Shown one piece after another: positions 34,882 through 43,212 of a DNA stretch of 64,000 nt; positions within the stretch are counted from its first letter, which is position 1, and each line of letters begins with the position of its first letter. This DNA is from Leucobacter denitrificans (GTDB taxonomy: Bacteria; Actinomycetota; Actinomycetes; Actinomycetales; Microbacteriaceae). A program made the position numbers and the translations under genes. The stretch is taken from the NCBI RefSeq assembly GCF_014396385.1, contig NZ_CP060716.1, forward strand, positions 682,001 through 746,000, written 5' to 3'. The notes beneath the pieces were generated by a model, which was not told the origin of the DNA, did no database searches, and saw only the letters and a list, made by a program, of their open reading frames with translations.

Positions 34882-36306
34882 TCACTCGCGCAGCTGCCCG
34901 AGCACCTCGTTGAGCGCTTCGGTTGACGAGGGGTGTGTCCAGATGCCGTCGCGTAACTCGCTCGCGGTCACCCCGGCCCGCATCGCGAGCGCCACGAGGT
35001 TGATGACCTCTTGTGAGTCGACGTGGAAGAGCCGGGCGCCGAACACTTTGTCGGTCTCTGCGTCGACGACGAACTTGATGATGCCGCGAGCATCACGCAG
35101 TGTCTTCGGCCTCGGCATCGCCTTCACGTCCACGACCTGCGCGAACGCCGTCTTCACGCGGTGCCCCTGCTCGGTAGCCTCACCCTCGGTCATACCGACG
35201 CTCGAGAACGGCGGGGTGATGAACACCGTCGATGGCACGCCGACGCGGTCGCTGACGCGACGCTCGCCCGATCCACTCACCGCATCGAGCACTACGCGGT
35301 AATCGTCGAGCGAAATGAATGTTTGCTGCAGGCCACCGCGCACGTCGCCCATTGCGTACACGCCCGCGGCCGTGGTGCGCAGCTGGTCGTCGACGACGAC
35401 CGCTCCCCGCGCATCAATGTCGACCCCGGCGGCGGCGAGGTTCAGGTCGTCGGTTGCGGGCCTGCGCCCCGTCGCTAAGAGCACGGCGTCGGCGGCGAGC
35501 GCCGATCCACCGTCAAGGCGCACGACCACCTCGCTGTCGCCGTCTTCGAATGACGTCGGTTCGGTGTTCGTGCGAATCTCGATACCGCTCTCGGTGAGCA
35601 CGCTCGCGACCGCGCCTGCGACATCTGCGTCTTCGCGCGGCAGAATCCGCTCGCCTCGCACCAAAAGCGTCACCTGCGAGCCGAACTGCTGAAACATCGA
35701 CGCGAATTCGAGCCCGATGGGCCCAGCCCCCACAATCGCGAGTCGCTTCGGGAACGGGCGCACATGCTGCAGCGACGTCGAGTCGTGCACGCGGGGCCCG
35801 TCGGCGCCGGGCAGATCGGGCATTACGGGTACGGCCCCCGTGTTGATCACCACGGTTTCGGCGACGATGCGCAGGTGTTCGGCGCGGCCAGATCCACCCC
35901 CTCGCGGCTCGACCTCGACCTCGCGCTCGGCAACGAACCGTGCGCGGCCGTCAACGACGGTTACGAGATCACGGTCATTCAGCATCGCGAAGTTCACCGC
36001 GTTGAGCTTCGCGATGAGCTGGTCGCGCGTCTCGACCGCCTCGGTGAAATACGTGTGTGGATCGTCACCCCGTCGCCGCACACTCGCCTCGTGCACGAGC
36101 GCCTTCGTCGGCACACAGCCAATGTTGATGCACGTGCCGCCATACATATCGGAGGACTGCTCGACCATCGCAACCGTCTTGCCCTGCGACGCCATCGCGG
36201 CGGCGAAAGTCTTGCCGCCCTTGCCCCACCCGATCACGAGCACATCGACCTCGAGTGTTGGGGTCGAAACACTCGACCGAAACTCACTCCCTTGCGCGTC
36301 AGCCAT
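34882..36306 (-). CDS. Class I pyridine nucleotide-disulfide oxidoreductase
   Basis: 474 residues. The N-terminal FAD site is DVLVIGWGKGGKTFAAAMA (G-x-G-x-x-G). The redox-active disulfide is CINIGCVPTKALVHEA near residue 55. The NAD(P) domain has LAIVGAGPIGLEFASMF near 180, and the C-terminal dimerisation domain ends with HPSSTEALNEVL (catalytic His-Glu). Relatives include RclA, mercuric reductase-like and soluble transhydrogenase-like enzymes. The FAD motif W at position 4 (GWGKGG) is unusual for E3. No 2-oxoacid dehydrogenase genes are adjacent, so a stress or quinone reductase role is more likely. Confidence 0.92.
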   Translation of the reverse strand: MADAQGSEFRSSVSTPTLEVDVLVIGWGKGGKTFAAAMASQGKTVAMVEQSSDMYGGTCINIGCVPTKALVHEASVRRRGDDPHTYFTEAVETRDQLIAKLNAVNFAMLNDRDLVTVVDGRARFVAEREVEVEPRGGGSGRAEHLRIVAETVVINTGAVPVMPDLPGADGPRVHDSTSLQHVRPFPKRLAIVGAGPIGLEFASMFQQFGSQVTLLVRGERILPREDADVAGAVASVLTESGIEIRTNTEPTSFEDGDSEVVVRLDGGSALAADAVLLATGRRPATDDLNLAAAGVDIDARGAVVVDDQLRTTAAGVYAMGDVRGGLQQTFISLDDYRVVLDAVSGSGERRVSDRVGVPSTVFITPPFSSVGMTEGEATEQGHRVKTAFAQVVDVKAMPRPKTLRDARGIIKFVVDAETDKVFGARLFHVDSQEVINLVALAMRAGVTASELRDGIWTHPSSTEALNEVLGQLRE

Positions 36307-36425
36307 GCCTACAGGTCTAGCACGTGGGGCTCATGACCGAAAGCGGGTAGCCAACCGGCGAAATCGGGCGGATACTGGCAAGGCACCTCCGTTCAACATC
36401 GCAGTTCAGCACTCAAGGAGCAGTC

Positions 36426-36995
36426 ATGTCATACAAGGTTGGTTACTTCGTCGGAAGCCTCTCGTCCACCTCGGTGAATCGGATCCTCTCGAAGGCGCTC
36501 ATCAACGTCGCGCCAGATGATCTCGAGTTCACGGAGATCCCGATCCGCCAATTGCCGCTCTACAGCCCCGATTACGACGCCGACTACCCGGCCGAGGGCA
36601 AGGCGCTCAAGCAGGCGATCGAGGCAAGCGACGCAATTCTCTTTGTGACGCCCGAGTACAACCGGTCTATTCCCGGCGCGCTCAAGAATGCCATCGACTG
36701 GGCGTCGCGGCCATGGGGTCAGAACTCGTTCGACCACATGCCCACCGCGGTCGCGGGTGCGTCGATCGGCGTTATCGGAACGGCTGTAGCCCAGCAGTCG
36801 CTGCGCGCCGTAATGTCGTTCTGCAATGCGCGCCAGATGACCGCACCCGAGGCGTACATCCATTTCAATCCAGACGTGTACCAAGACGACGGCACCATTA
36901 CCAATGCAGACACCGAAGAGTTTCTCCGGGGCTTCATGGCCGAATTCCGTGAGCACATCGAACGCGTGCACACCGTGCTGCCGCGGAGCTCGTGA
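36426..36995 (+). CDS. NADPH-dependent FMN reductase family protein
   Basis: 189 residues from ATG 36426, with AAGGAG about 4 nt upstream. Flavin phosphate site GSLSSTSVNR lies near residue 10 and PEYNRSIPGALKNAIDWASRP near 78. The Rossmann-like flavodoxin fold continues with a Met/Asn-rich end. Such enzymes reduce FMN, quinones or azo dyes by NAD(P)H. The gene is divergent from the disulfide oxidoreductase and upstream of the structured CNNM leader. Confidence 0.92.
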   Translation: MSYKVGYFVGSLSSTSVNRILSKALINVAPDDLEFTEIPIRQLPLYSPDYDADYPAEGKALKQAIEASDAILFVTPEYNRSIPGALKNAIDWASRPWGQNSFDHMPTAVAGASIGVIGTAVAQQSLRAVMSFCNARQMTAPEAYIHFNPDVYQDDGTITNADTEEFLRGFMAEFREHIERVHTVLPRSS

Positions 36996-37001
36996 GTTCA
37001 A

Positions 37002-37166
37002 CGACAACTGTCAGCGAGTTCCAAGTTGTCGGGAACACCACTGTCGATAAGGTAAGCGAGACCACAACTGACCCACGAGAAGGAATCCCGTGCGCCATAC
37101 CCGTTCGTCCTCTGATCAGGAGGGTCGACAACCGACCCCTCACGTTTTGAGAGGGGGTAGGGTTCA
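37002..37166 (+). promoter_or_regulatory. Structured 5' leader with competing hairpins before the CNNM operon
   Basis: Three pairings are visible. Hairpin 1 is CGACAACT (37002-37009) with AGTTGTCG (37024-37031), perfect, loop 14. Hairpin 2 is GAGGGTCG (37120-37127) with CGACCC-C-TC (37133-37141), one bulged C, loop 5. Hairpin 3 is CCCCTC (37136-37141) with GAGGGG (37151-37156), loop 9. Hairpins 2 and 3 use the same bases 37136-37141, so they exclude one another. Hairpin 3 occupies part of the purine stretch just 5' of the GTG start (37167), including possible Shine-Dalgarno sequence. The arrangement fits a translational switch. I do not recognise a known riboswitch consensus. Confidence 0.5.
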
Positions 37167-38576
37167 GTGATCGGCGCGGTGCTCACACTGCTGCTCGGCA
37201 TTCTACTCACGCTGGCAATCATCGTCGCGTGCGGCTTCTTCGTCGCCCAAGAATTCGCGTACATGTCGGTTGACCGTTCGCGAATGACGGCGCTCGCCGA
37301 GAAGGGCGACGCGAAGGCGAAGCGCGTGCTCGCAATTACCAAGCGCACGTCGTTCATGCTCTCGGGCGCACAGCTCGGCATTACTGTGACGGGTCTGCTC
37401 ATTGGCTACGTTGCCGAGCCGCTCATTGGCGAATCCATCGGTACGCTCCTTGGCGGGGTCGGCATCGACCCGGTCGTCTCCGTGCTCATCGGCACGACCG
37501 CAGCGCTCATTCTCGCGACGATCGTCACCATGATCTTTGGCGAGCTCTATCCGAAGAACCTCGCGATCGCTAGCCCAGAACCACTTGCCCGCGCGCTTGC
37601 GGTGCCGACCCGGGTGTACCTCGTGCTGTTCGGGTGGCTCATCACCATCTTCGATAAAGCCGCCAATTTGCTTCTTCGCATGGTGCGGATCGAACCGCTC
37701 GAAGACGTCGACGAAAGTGCGACCCCTCGCGACCTTGAAGCAATCTTTGATGAATCTCGACGAAGCGGTCATCTGCCGGATGAGTTGTCGATCGTGTTCG
37801 ACCGCATTCTCGACTTCCCGCAGCGCGACGTTGAGCACGCGATGGTTCCGAGATCCCGCGTCGACGCCGTCGCCGCAAGCACTACGGTGGGCCAGATCCT
37901 CTCGATGATGTCGACCGGACACACGCGATACCCGGTGGTTGGCGGACAAGACGATCCAATTGGCATAGTCGAACTCATCGACGTCTTGCGCGGCAACTAC
38001 GACCCCGCCACCCCGGTCACCGAGGTGATGCGTGAGCCCGTCGTACTCCCAACGGCGATGCTGCTCCCGGCCGCACTGCTCCGCATGCGCGAGACCCGCA
38101 ATGAACTCGTGTGCGTCGTCGATGAGTACGGCAACTTCGACGGAATTCTCACCATCGAAGACCTCACCGAAGAAGTGATCGGCGAGATCGAGGACGAGCA
38201 CGACGAAGAGTCAACGGGCGAAGTGAACATCGGGGCCGACGCCTGGCAGCTCTCGGGCGACGTGCACCTCGACGAGCTCGAGCGAATCATCGACTACGAT
38301 CTCCCCCACGACGACGCCGAAACCATTGCGGGCCTCCTGATCCACGAACACGGCGACCTGCTGCCCGAGGGCAGCACCGTGCGCATCGATCTGCCCGAGC
38401 GCACCTCAGAAATGGTCGAGGGCGTCGCGGTCACGCGCTGGCTCGAGATTCAAGTGGTCGAGGTTGAACGGCACGTGCCCTCGCAGGTGCTCGTGAAGTT
38501 GTTTGAAGAAGACGAGGCAGATGCGGTGACTGAGCTCATCGATGGCAATGCTACGGACGAGGGGGTGACGCGATGA
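37167..38576 (+). CDS. CNNM/HlyC-CorC family transporter (first of pair)
   Basis: 469 residues from GTG 37167, with AGGG 4 nt upstream. The N-terminal CNNM (DUF21) region has four spans (LTLLLGILLTLAIIVACGFF, LSGAQLGITVTGLLIGYVAEPL, VSVLIGTTAALILATIVTMIFGELYPKN, VYLVLFGWLITIFDKAANLL). Two CBS domains run from about residue 215 to 335 (MVPRSRVDAVAAS..., LVCVVDEYGNFDGILTIEDL), and a CorC/HlyC domain (VHLDELERIIDYDLP...) ends the core. The family transports or senses Mg2+ and related cations. An ATGA overlap joins it to the next gene. Confidence 0.93.
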   Translation: MIGAVLTLLLGILLTLAIIVACGFFVAQEFAYMSVDRSRMTALAEKGDAKAKRVLAITKRTSFMLSGAQLGITVTGLLIGYVAEPLIGESIGTLLGGVGIDPVVSVLIGTTAALILATIVTMIFGELYPKNLAIASPEPLARALAVPTRVYLVLFGWLITIFDKAANLLLRMVRIEPLEDVDESATPRDLEAIFDESRRSGHLPDELSIVFDRILDFPQRDVEHAMVPRSRVDAVAASTTVGQILSMMSTGHTRYPVVGGQDDPIGIVELIDVLRGNYDPATPVTEVMREPVVLPTAMLLPAALLRMRETRNELVCVVDEYGNFDGILTIEDLTEEVIGEIEDEHDEESTGEVNIGADAWQLSGDVHLDELERIIDYDLPHDDAETIAGLLIHEHGDLLPEGSTVRIDLPERTSEMVEGVAVTRWLEIQVVEVERHVPSQVLVKLFEEDEADAVTELIDGNATDEGVTR

Positions 38577-39628
38577 GCTGGTGGATGGTCACCATCATTA
38601 CCGTCGCTCTGATCGTGGCGAGCGCGTTCTTCGTCATCGTCGAGTTCGCATTGCTCGCGGCCAGGCGCCACCGGCTCGAGGCTGAGGCAGATGAGAGCCG
38701 GGCCGCGCGAGCTGCGCTGCGCAGCATGAACGAGCTCACCGTCATGCTCGCGTTCGCGCAGCTCGGCATCACGATCTGTACCTTCTTGCTCGGGGCTGTG
38801 ACGAAGCCCGCGCTCGACTACGCACTCTCCCCCGTACTCACCGCGTGGGGCTGGCCGTACGTCGTAGCCGACATCACCGCCTTTATGATCGCGCTCATCA
38901 TCGTCACGTTCCTCCACCTCGTCATCGGCGAGATGGCGCCGAAATCGTGGGCAATCGCGCATCCCGAGGTGGCTGCGAAGGCGACCGCGGGTGCGGCACG
39001 CGTGATGACGTGGCCCCTGCGCCCGTTCCTATTGTGGATCAACCACATTGCGAACCGCCTCGTGAAAGCGTCAGGCGTCGAACCCGTCGAAAAGGCTGCC
39101 GCCGGCGGACAGGATGCGGACACGATCCAGCAACTCGTCACGCACTCGCGCGCGGCCGGGTCGCTCGACGATCAGTTCGCCGAACCTATCTCGCGCACCA
39201 TCGCGCTCGGCGCCCTCACCATGGGTGACCTCGTGAACACCGAGCAGCGCCCAACCTCGGTATCTTCGAGCGCGACCGTTGCTGACTTGCAGCTCGCGGC
39301 CGCGACATCAGGTCACCTCCGCATTCTGGTCGGTGACGGCCCGAACTGTCGAGTGGCCCACGTGCGAGATACGCTCACCATCACACCCGAGACGCGTGCC
39401 GAGAGCATCGCTCGGCAACCGCTCGTGCTCACCCCAGAAGACTCCGCGTACGACGCGCTCGCCACGATGCGCAAGCAGAGGGAGCAGCTCGCTCTCGTCG
39501 TGGGTGACAACCGCTTATTCGGCGTCATCACGCTCGACGACCTGCTGCGTGAGGTGCTGCCCGGATCCACCGACACCGGCGAGGTCGGAGTCGAGATACA
39601 ACCGGAGAAAGAAATTCGCAACCTCTAG
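38573..39628 (+). CDS. CNNM/HlyC-CorC family transporter, short partner
   Basis: 351 residues, starting in the 4-bp ATGA overlap with the previous stop. The DUF21 membrane domain has matching landmarks (EFALLAARRHRLEAEADES, FAQLGITICTFLLGAVTKPAL, LVIGEMAPKSWAIAHPE), then CBS domains (TSVSSSATVADLQLAA..., LALVVGDNRLFGVITLDDLL). It lacks the C-terminal CorC domain. Paired long-plus-short CNNM genes are common in actinobacteria and may form a heteromer by inference. Regulation presumably follows the leader upstream of the first gene. Confidence 0.93.
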   Translation: MSWWMVTIITVALIVASAFFVIVEFALLAARRHRLEAEADESRAARAALRSMNELTVMLAFAQLGITICTFLLGAVTKPALDYALSPVLTAWGWPYVVADITAFMIALIIVTFLHLVIGEMAPKSWAIAHPEVAAKATAGAARVMTWPLRPFLLWINHIANRLVKASGVEPVEKAAAGGQDADTIQQLVTHSRAAGSLDDQFAEPISRTIALGALTMGDLVNTEQRPTSVSSSATVADLQLAAATSGHLRILVGDGPNCRVAHVRDTLTITPETRAESIARQPLVLTPEDSAYDALATMRKQREQLALVVGDNRLFGVITLDDLLREVLPGSTDTGEVGVEIQPEKEIRNL

Positions 39629-39661
39629 CGTGGCTTGGTGCGTGCGGGTTAGTGTCTCTGC

Positions 39662-40027
39662 ATGAGTCACGTACCTGAGCACCATTCCATCAACTACGTC
39701 GAGATAACGGTCACCGACCTTGAGCGCGCAAAGCAGTTCTACACGAACGCGTTCAACTGGGTCTTCAAGGATTACGGCCCCACATATGCCGCAATTCTTG
39801 GACCGAGCGGATTCGATGAGGTCGGCGGGTTACTGGTCGCCGAGAAACCACGGCCGACCGGCGGCCCGTTCGTGCTGCTGTACTCGGCGAACCTCGACGC
39901 GTCAGCCGCCGCGATCGTTGCGGCAGGTGGCGAGGTTACAGAGGGGCCATACGAGTTCCCGGGAGGGCGCAGGCTCCACTTCACTGACCCCTCAGGCAAC
40001 GAGCTCGGGGTGTGGGCTGAGCACTAG
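39662..40027 (+). CDS. VOC-family (glyoxalase-like) protein
   Basis: 121 residues, a single beta-alpha-beta-beta-beta unit pair. Landmarks are HSINYVEITVTDLERAKQFYTNAFNWVF, GGPFVLLYSANLD, IVAAGGEVTEGPYEFPGGRRLHFTDPSGNELGVW. The metal-ligand positions of glyoxalases (His 8/9, and Glu near the end) are represented by H-x-I-N and G-N-E-L. Substrate unknown. It follows the CNNM pair after 33 bp and is separated from the convergent YaeQ-like gene by a long hairpin. Confidence 0.88.
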   Translation: MSHVPEHHSINYVEITVTDLERAKQFYTNAFNWVFKDYGPTYAAILGPSGFDEVGGLLVAEKPRPTGGPFVLLYSANLDASAAAIVAAGGEVTEGPYEFPGGRRLHFTDPSGNELGVWAEH

Positions 40028-40058
40028 GCGTTTGCGAGTGCTGTGCGCCCGTTGAGTG

Positions 40059-40102
40059 GTCACTTTGGTGCGCCTCCGAGATAAGAAGCGCACCGAAGCG
40101 AC
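40059..40102. terminator. Long hairpin between convergent genes
   Basis: Arm GTCACTTTGGTGCGC (40059-40073) pairs with GCGCACCGAAGCGAC (40088-40102) through 15 positions: 13 Watson-Crick pairs, one T-G pair and one A-C mismatch, loop 14. It lies between the stops of the VOC gene (40027) and YaeQ (40139). No clear T-run is present on either side, so it is a likely but not classical bidirectional terminator. Confidence 0.55.
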
Positions 40103-40138
40103 AACTGAACAGTGAGTTAGTTCAACGCGAAGCCAAAA

Positions 40139-40681
40139 TTACCCGAGGCGGCGCTCGTCAATCGTGGTTTCGAGTGTGGCGCCGTTGAGCACAAGGTACA
40201 ACTGCCCCTCTGTGGCTGAGCAGGTGAGTGTGTTGCGCCGCTCAAGCGAATCCGCGGCCGCATCGATGAACCTTCGGTCGAATGCTCGCACGGCGATGCC
40301 CTCCGCTCGGTGGATCGTCTTCCCCGCCCACGACCCGAGTAGCTGATCGACGTCACGGTGTGTGTACACAGCAGCGGAGCCAGCGAGCTTCGAGCCGTGG
40401 TGCAGCCGCGCGGCGTCGGGTGCACCCACTTCGATCCACTTTGTGATCTGCCCGGTAAGATCGCGCACGAGCAGCGCTGGTTCATCAGTTGACGAGACTC
40501 CCCCGGCACCGAACGCGATGCCCTCCTCGTATTCGAGCAGGTAAGCGAGCACACGGGTCACCATATAGGCGTCGGTTTCTGAGGGGTGCCGGGCGACACG
40601 TAGCGAAAGTTGCTCGTAGACCTCGCGATCCACATCTGAAAGTTCAACCTCGAATGTGTGGATCGTCGCACCTATCGTCAT
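40139..40681 (-). CDS. YaeQ-family protein
   Basis: 180 residues, the family's usual length. Recognisable segments are TIHTFEVELSDVDREVYEQLSLRVARHPSET near residue 8-38, RVLAYLLEYEEGIAFGAGG, LVRDLTGQITKWIEVGAPDAARLHHGSK, and the strand end GQLYLVLNG. YaeQ has a PD-(D/E)XK-like nuclease fold with unknown biological target. The acidic pair E-x-x-x in YEEGI and D-L-T-G-x-I-x-x-W-I-E-V-G matches the putative active-site strand. Confidence 0.9.
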   Translation of the reverse strand: MTIGATIHTFEVELSDVDREVYEQLSLRVARHPSETDAYMVTRVLAYLLEYEEGIAFGAGGVSSTDEPALLVRDLTGQITKWIEVGAPDAARLHHGSKLAGSAAVYTHRDVDQLLGSWAGKTIHRAEGIAVRAFDRRFIDAAADSLERRNTLTCSATEGQLYLVLNGATLETTIDERRLG

Positions 40682-40726
40682 GGTGTACGAGCTTATCGCG
40701 GGCGGTCGCGCTGCCCACGCAATCCC

Positions 40727-41521
40727 CTACGCCTCGTCCCATCCTTCTTGCGGCACCGTGCAGCGCTCGCGGAAGACGAACTGCGACGGCGGCTTGCGCT
40801 CGCGGCTCGACCAGTCGATGACCGGGCGACTCGGCTGCTCAGGCACGTACCCGAGCCGATACAGCGCCATGAGTTCGAGGTCGTCGGGCACCTCGAGCAG
40901 CTCGGTCAGTCGTTTCCACTGCGAGGGCATCTCCATCGGAAACGAGATGAACTGAATGCCCATGCCGAGTTCGACGGTGGTGAGCCAGATGTTCTCCATC
41001 GCGGCGCCGAGACTGAACTGGCAGTAGAAATCGGCGAGCGGGTGCGCGTTGCGCTCAGCACGGTCGAGCATCACCCCGAAGATCAGCGGCGACCCCGCGA
41101 CAAGCTTGCGGTTCTCCTCGCCGAGCGTCTGCGGCACGCGAAGCGCCCGCATCGCGGTCACTCCGGCCGGGGTGAACACCGCCTTGGTGAACGGGCGCAA
41201 AGCTGCGGGCAGCTTGTCGAAGTACATGCCCGATCGGTGCTCCGCCATCTCCTCTGCGCTAAACCTGAAGTGGTGCCGGTAGCGCTTGAAGAACGAGCCC
41301 TCAGAGATCACTGCGGTCATCGACTCGCCGCTCACGCGCGCGATGGTGTCGATCGTGTCGCGATCCTCAATCACCACGAACCGCCACGGCTGACTGTTGA
41401 ACTGCGACGGCGCCGAGGCCGCCGCCTTGATGAGTAACTGCTGGTGATCCTCCGACACCTTGTCGGGCAAGAACGGTCCGTTCGTTGTGCGACGGCCGAA
41501 CAGTGCGTCGAGAAATTCCAC
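40727..41521 (-). CDS. Nitroreductase-family protein
   Basis: 264 residues from GTG 41521, with AAAGGAG 5 nt upstream. FMN-binding landmarks are [10 protein letters not shown] near residue 10, [19 protein letters not shown] near 35-53, [24 protein letters not shown] near 170 and [21 protein letters not shown] near 240. It is larger than minimal nitroreductases because of an insert ([16 protein letters not shown]...). These flavoenzymes reduce nitro compounds, quinones or enones by NAD(P)H. Physiological substrate unknown. Confidence 0.9.
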   Translation of the reverse strand: MEFLDALFGRRTTNGPFLPDKVSEDHQQLLIKAAASAPSQFNSQPWRFVVIEDRDTIDTIARVSGESMTAVISEGSFFKRYRHHFRFSAEEMAEHRSGMYFDKLPAALRPFTKAVFTPAGVTAMRALRVPQTLGEENRKLVAGSPLIFGVMLDRAERNAHPLADFYCQFSLGAAMENIWLTTVELGMGIQFISFPMEMPSQWKRLTELLEVPDDLELMALYRLGYVPEQPSRPVIDWSSRERKPPSQFVFRERCTVPQEGWDEA

Positions 41522-41572
41522 GGGGGCTCCTTTCGGGAGGCGGGTCGGAAGCGTGGGTCGGCGTTCAGGTGG

Positions 41573-41914
41573 TTACGGGTGAGAGATCCACACCCCGAGC
41601 GCAGCGAGATAACAGGGCGCCGCGCTCAGGCCGACCGCCGCGTGGCGTGCGGTGTGTCTGCGAACCGGAGTGGTGACGAACGGCAGCAGCGCGAGCGGCA
41701 CGAGCGCGACGACGAGCAGCGCGGCGCGCACCCAGTGAGCGGGCACGGCCGCAACGATCGCGACCACGGTGAGCGCGGCCGTCACCACGAACAGCGCCGT
41801 GTGCCAGCGCCGGTTGATGCGTCGGCCGCGAAGGCTCAACGTGCCAACCGTGACGGTCGCGAGGTAGGCAAGCACCGCAAGCGGCGTGAATGGAATTGCC
41901 TGCATGATCTGCAA
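41573..41914 (-). CDS. Small membrane protein next to the PKS cluster
   Basis: 113 residues from TTG 41914. A strong GGGAGG lies 5-6 nt upstream of the TTG, whereas ATG 41905 would be about 15 nt away. Four hydrophobic spans are visible (TPLAVLAYLATVTVGTL, ALFVVTAALTVVAIVAAV, LLVVALVPLALLPFV, AAVGLSAAPCYLAALGVWI) with a basic loop (RGRRINRRWH). I do not recognise the family. It is divergent from the type III PKS gene and may share its promoter region. Confidence 0.72.
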   Translation of the reverse strand: MQIMQAIPFTPLAVLAYLATVTVGTLSLRGRRINRRWHTALFVVTAALTVVAIVAAVPAHWVRAALLVVALVPLALLPFVTTPVRRHTARHAAVGLSAAPCYLAALGVWISHP

Positions 41915-42042
41915 GAACGCCCTCCCGCCTTTGGCAGCGCCCGGCCGCGGCCCGGTGCTGTGAGTTGTTTCGAGTGAACCGGTCGGGGCCGGGTTGTGTC
42001 AAGGGGTTCCCCTGAGGGCGCCACGGGGTGTTCGATAGGGAG

Positions 42043-43212
42043 ATGACCGCCCGCATACTCTCGATCGGCACCGCGGTGCCAGGCCCGCCGTTCGACCAGG
42101 CCGCGGCACGAGACCTCTTCGCCGCGCAACCCGGCATCGACCGGCTCGCCGCGCGGCTCATCCACTCGGCGTTCGACCATTCGGCGATCGAGACTCGGCA
42201 CGCGGTCATTGGGGGCCAAGGCGCCGGTGGTGGATCGGGTCCCGGCGAGCCCGTGCTCGGTGGATCTGCACAGAGTGGATCCGCACAAAGTGGATCAGAG
42301 CTCTGGCACCCCGCCTTCGTCGACGACAGCGGGGTGATTCGCACACCCACGACCGGCGAGCGAAACGCGATCTACCGCGCTGAGGCGCCTGCGCTGTTTG
42401 CGGACGCGGCGCGATCCGCCCTCTCGGAGGCCGAGTTCACCCCGGGCGAGGTGTCCCACGTCGTGACCGCCTCGTGCACCGGGTTCTTCTCACCGGGCCC
42501 CGACTTTCTGCTCGTGCGCGACCTCGGGCTCGCGACCACGGTCCCACGCACGCACATTGGTTTCATGGGGTGCTCGGCGGCGTTCCCCGCCCTGCGCACT
42601 GCGTCGCAGATCTGTGCTGCCGACCCCTCGGCCGTCGTGCTCGTGGTGTGTGCTGAGATTTGCTCGATCCACCTGCGATCGTCGACCGACACCGAGCAGA
42701 TCGTCGCCTCTGCGGTCTTCGCCGATGGTGCCGCCGCGGCCGTCGTCGTGGGTGCCGACCACGCAACCCCGCCCGCGAGCCCCTCGCTCCAACTCGGCGA
42801 ATTCAACACCTTCATCACCGACGAGGGTGAGGGCGACATGGACTGGACCGTCGGCGACCAGGGATTCGAGATGCGCCTCACGGCAAATGTGCCGCGCATC
42901 ATCGGGCGCGAGATCGCGGGCGTCGCGGCGCAACTGCCCGGAATTGAGTTCTCCGATGCGTGGGCCGTGCACCCGGGTGGGCGCAGCGTGCTCGACCGCG
43001 CGCAGGCCGGTCTCGGGTTGCGTGATGACGCTCTGGATCACTCGCGCGCCGTGCTGCGCGAGTACGGCAACATGTCGAGCGCGACCGTGCTGTTTATATT
43101 GCGTCGGCTGCTGCGCGACGACTCGCTGCGCGACGGCGCGCAGGTCGCGGGGCTCGCGTTCGGGCCCGGGCTGACGGTCGAGGCTGCGCGGTTCGTCAGG
43201 CAGGCGGGGTGA
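42043..43212 (+). CDS. Type III polyketide synthase
   Basis: 389 residues from ATG 42043, with AGGGAG directly before it. GTG 42028 is an alternative start. The catalytic triad of chalcone-synthase-like enzymes is present: Cys in VTASCTGFFSPGPDFLL near residue 146, His in WAVHPGGRSVLDRA near 309, and Asn in EYGNMSSATVLFIL near 342. A Gly/Ser-rich insert (GGQGAGGGSGPGEP then repeated GSAQS units) near residue 55-85 is unusual. These enzymes condense malonyl-CoA on an acyl starter into pyrones, resorcinols or phloroglucinols. The methyltransferase gene overlaps its stop by 4 bp. Confidence 0.93.
   Translation: MTARILSIGTAVPGPPFDQAAARDLFAAQPGIDRLAARLIHSAFDHSAIETRHAVIGGQGAGGGSGPGEPVLGGSAQSGSAQSGSELWHPAFVDDSGVIRTPTTGERNAIYRAEAPALFADAARSALSEAEFTPGEVSHVVTASCTGFFSPGPDFLLVRDLGLATTVPRTHIGFMGCSAAFPALRTASQICAADPSAVVLVVCAEICSIHLRSSTDTEQIVASAVFADGAAAAVVVGADHATPPASPSLQLGEFNTFITDEGEGDMDWTVGDQGFEMRLTANVPRIIGREIAGVAAQLPGIEFSDAWAVHPGGRSVLDRAQAGLGLRDDALDHSRAVLREYGNMSSATVLFILRRLLRDDSLRDGAQVAGLAFGPGLTVEAARFVRQAG

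Noticed and set aside
37002..37166. Known Mg2+ M-box or Mn2+ yybP-ykoY riboswitch
   Set aside because: Conserved core sequences of either class are not evident, so only a generic structured leader is claimed.
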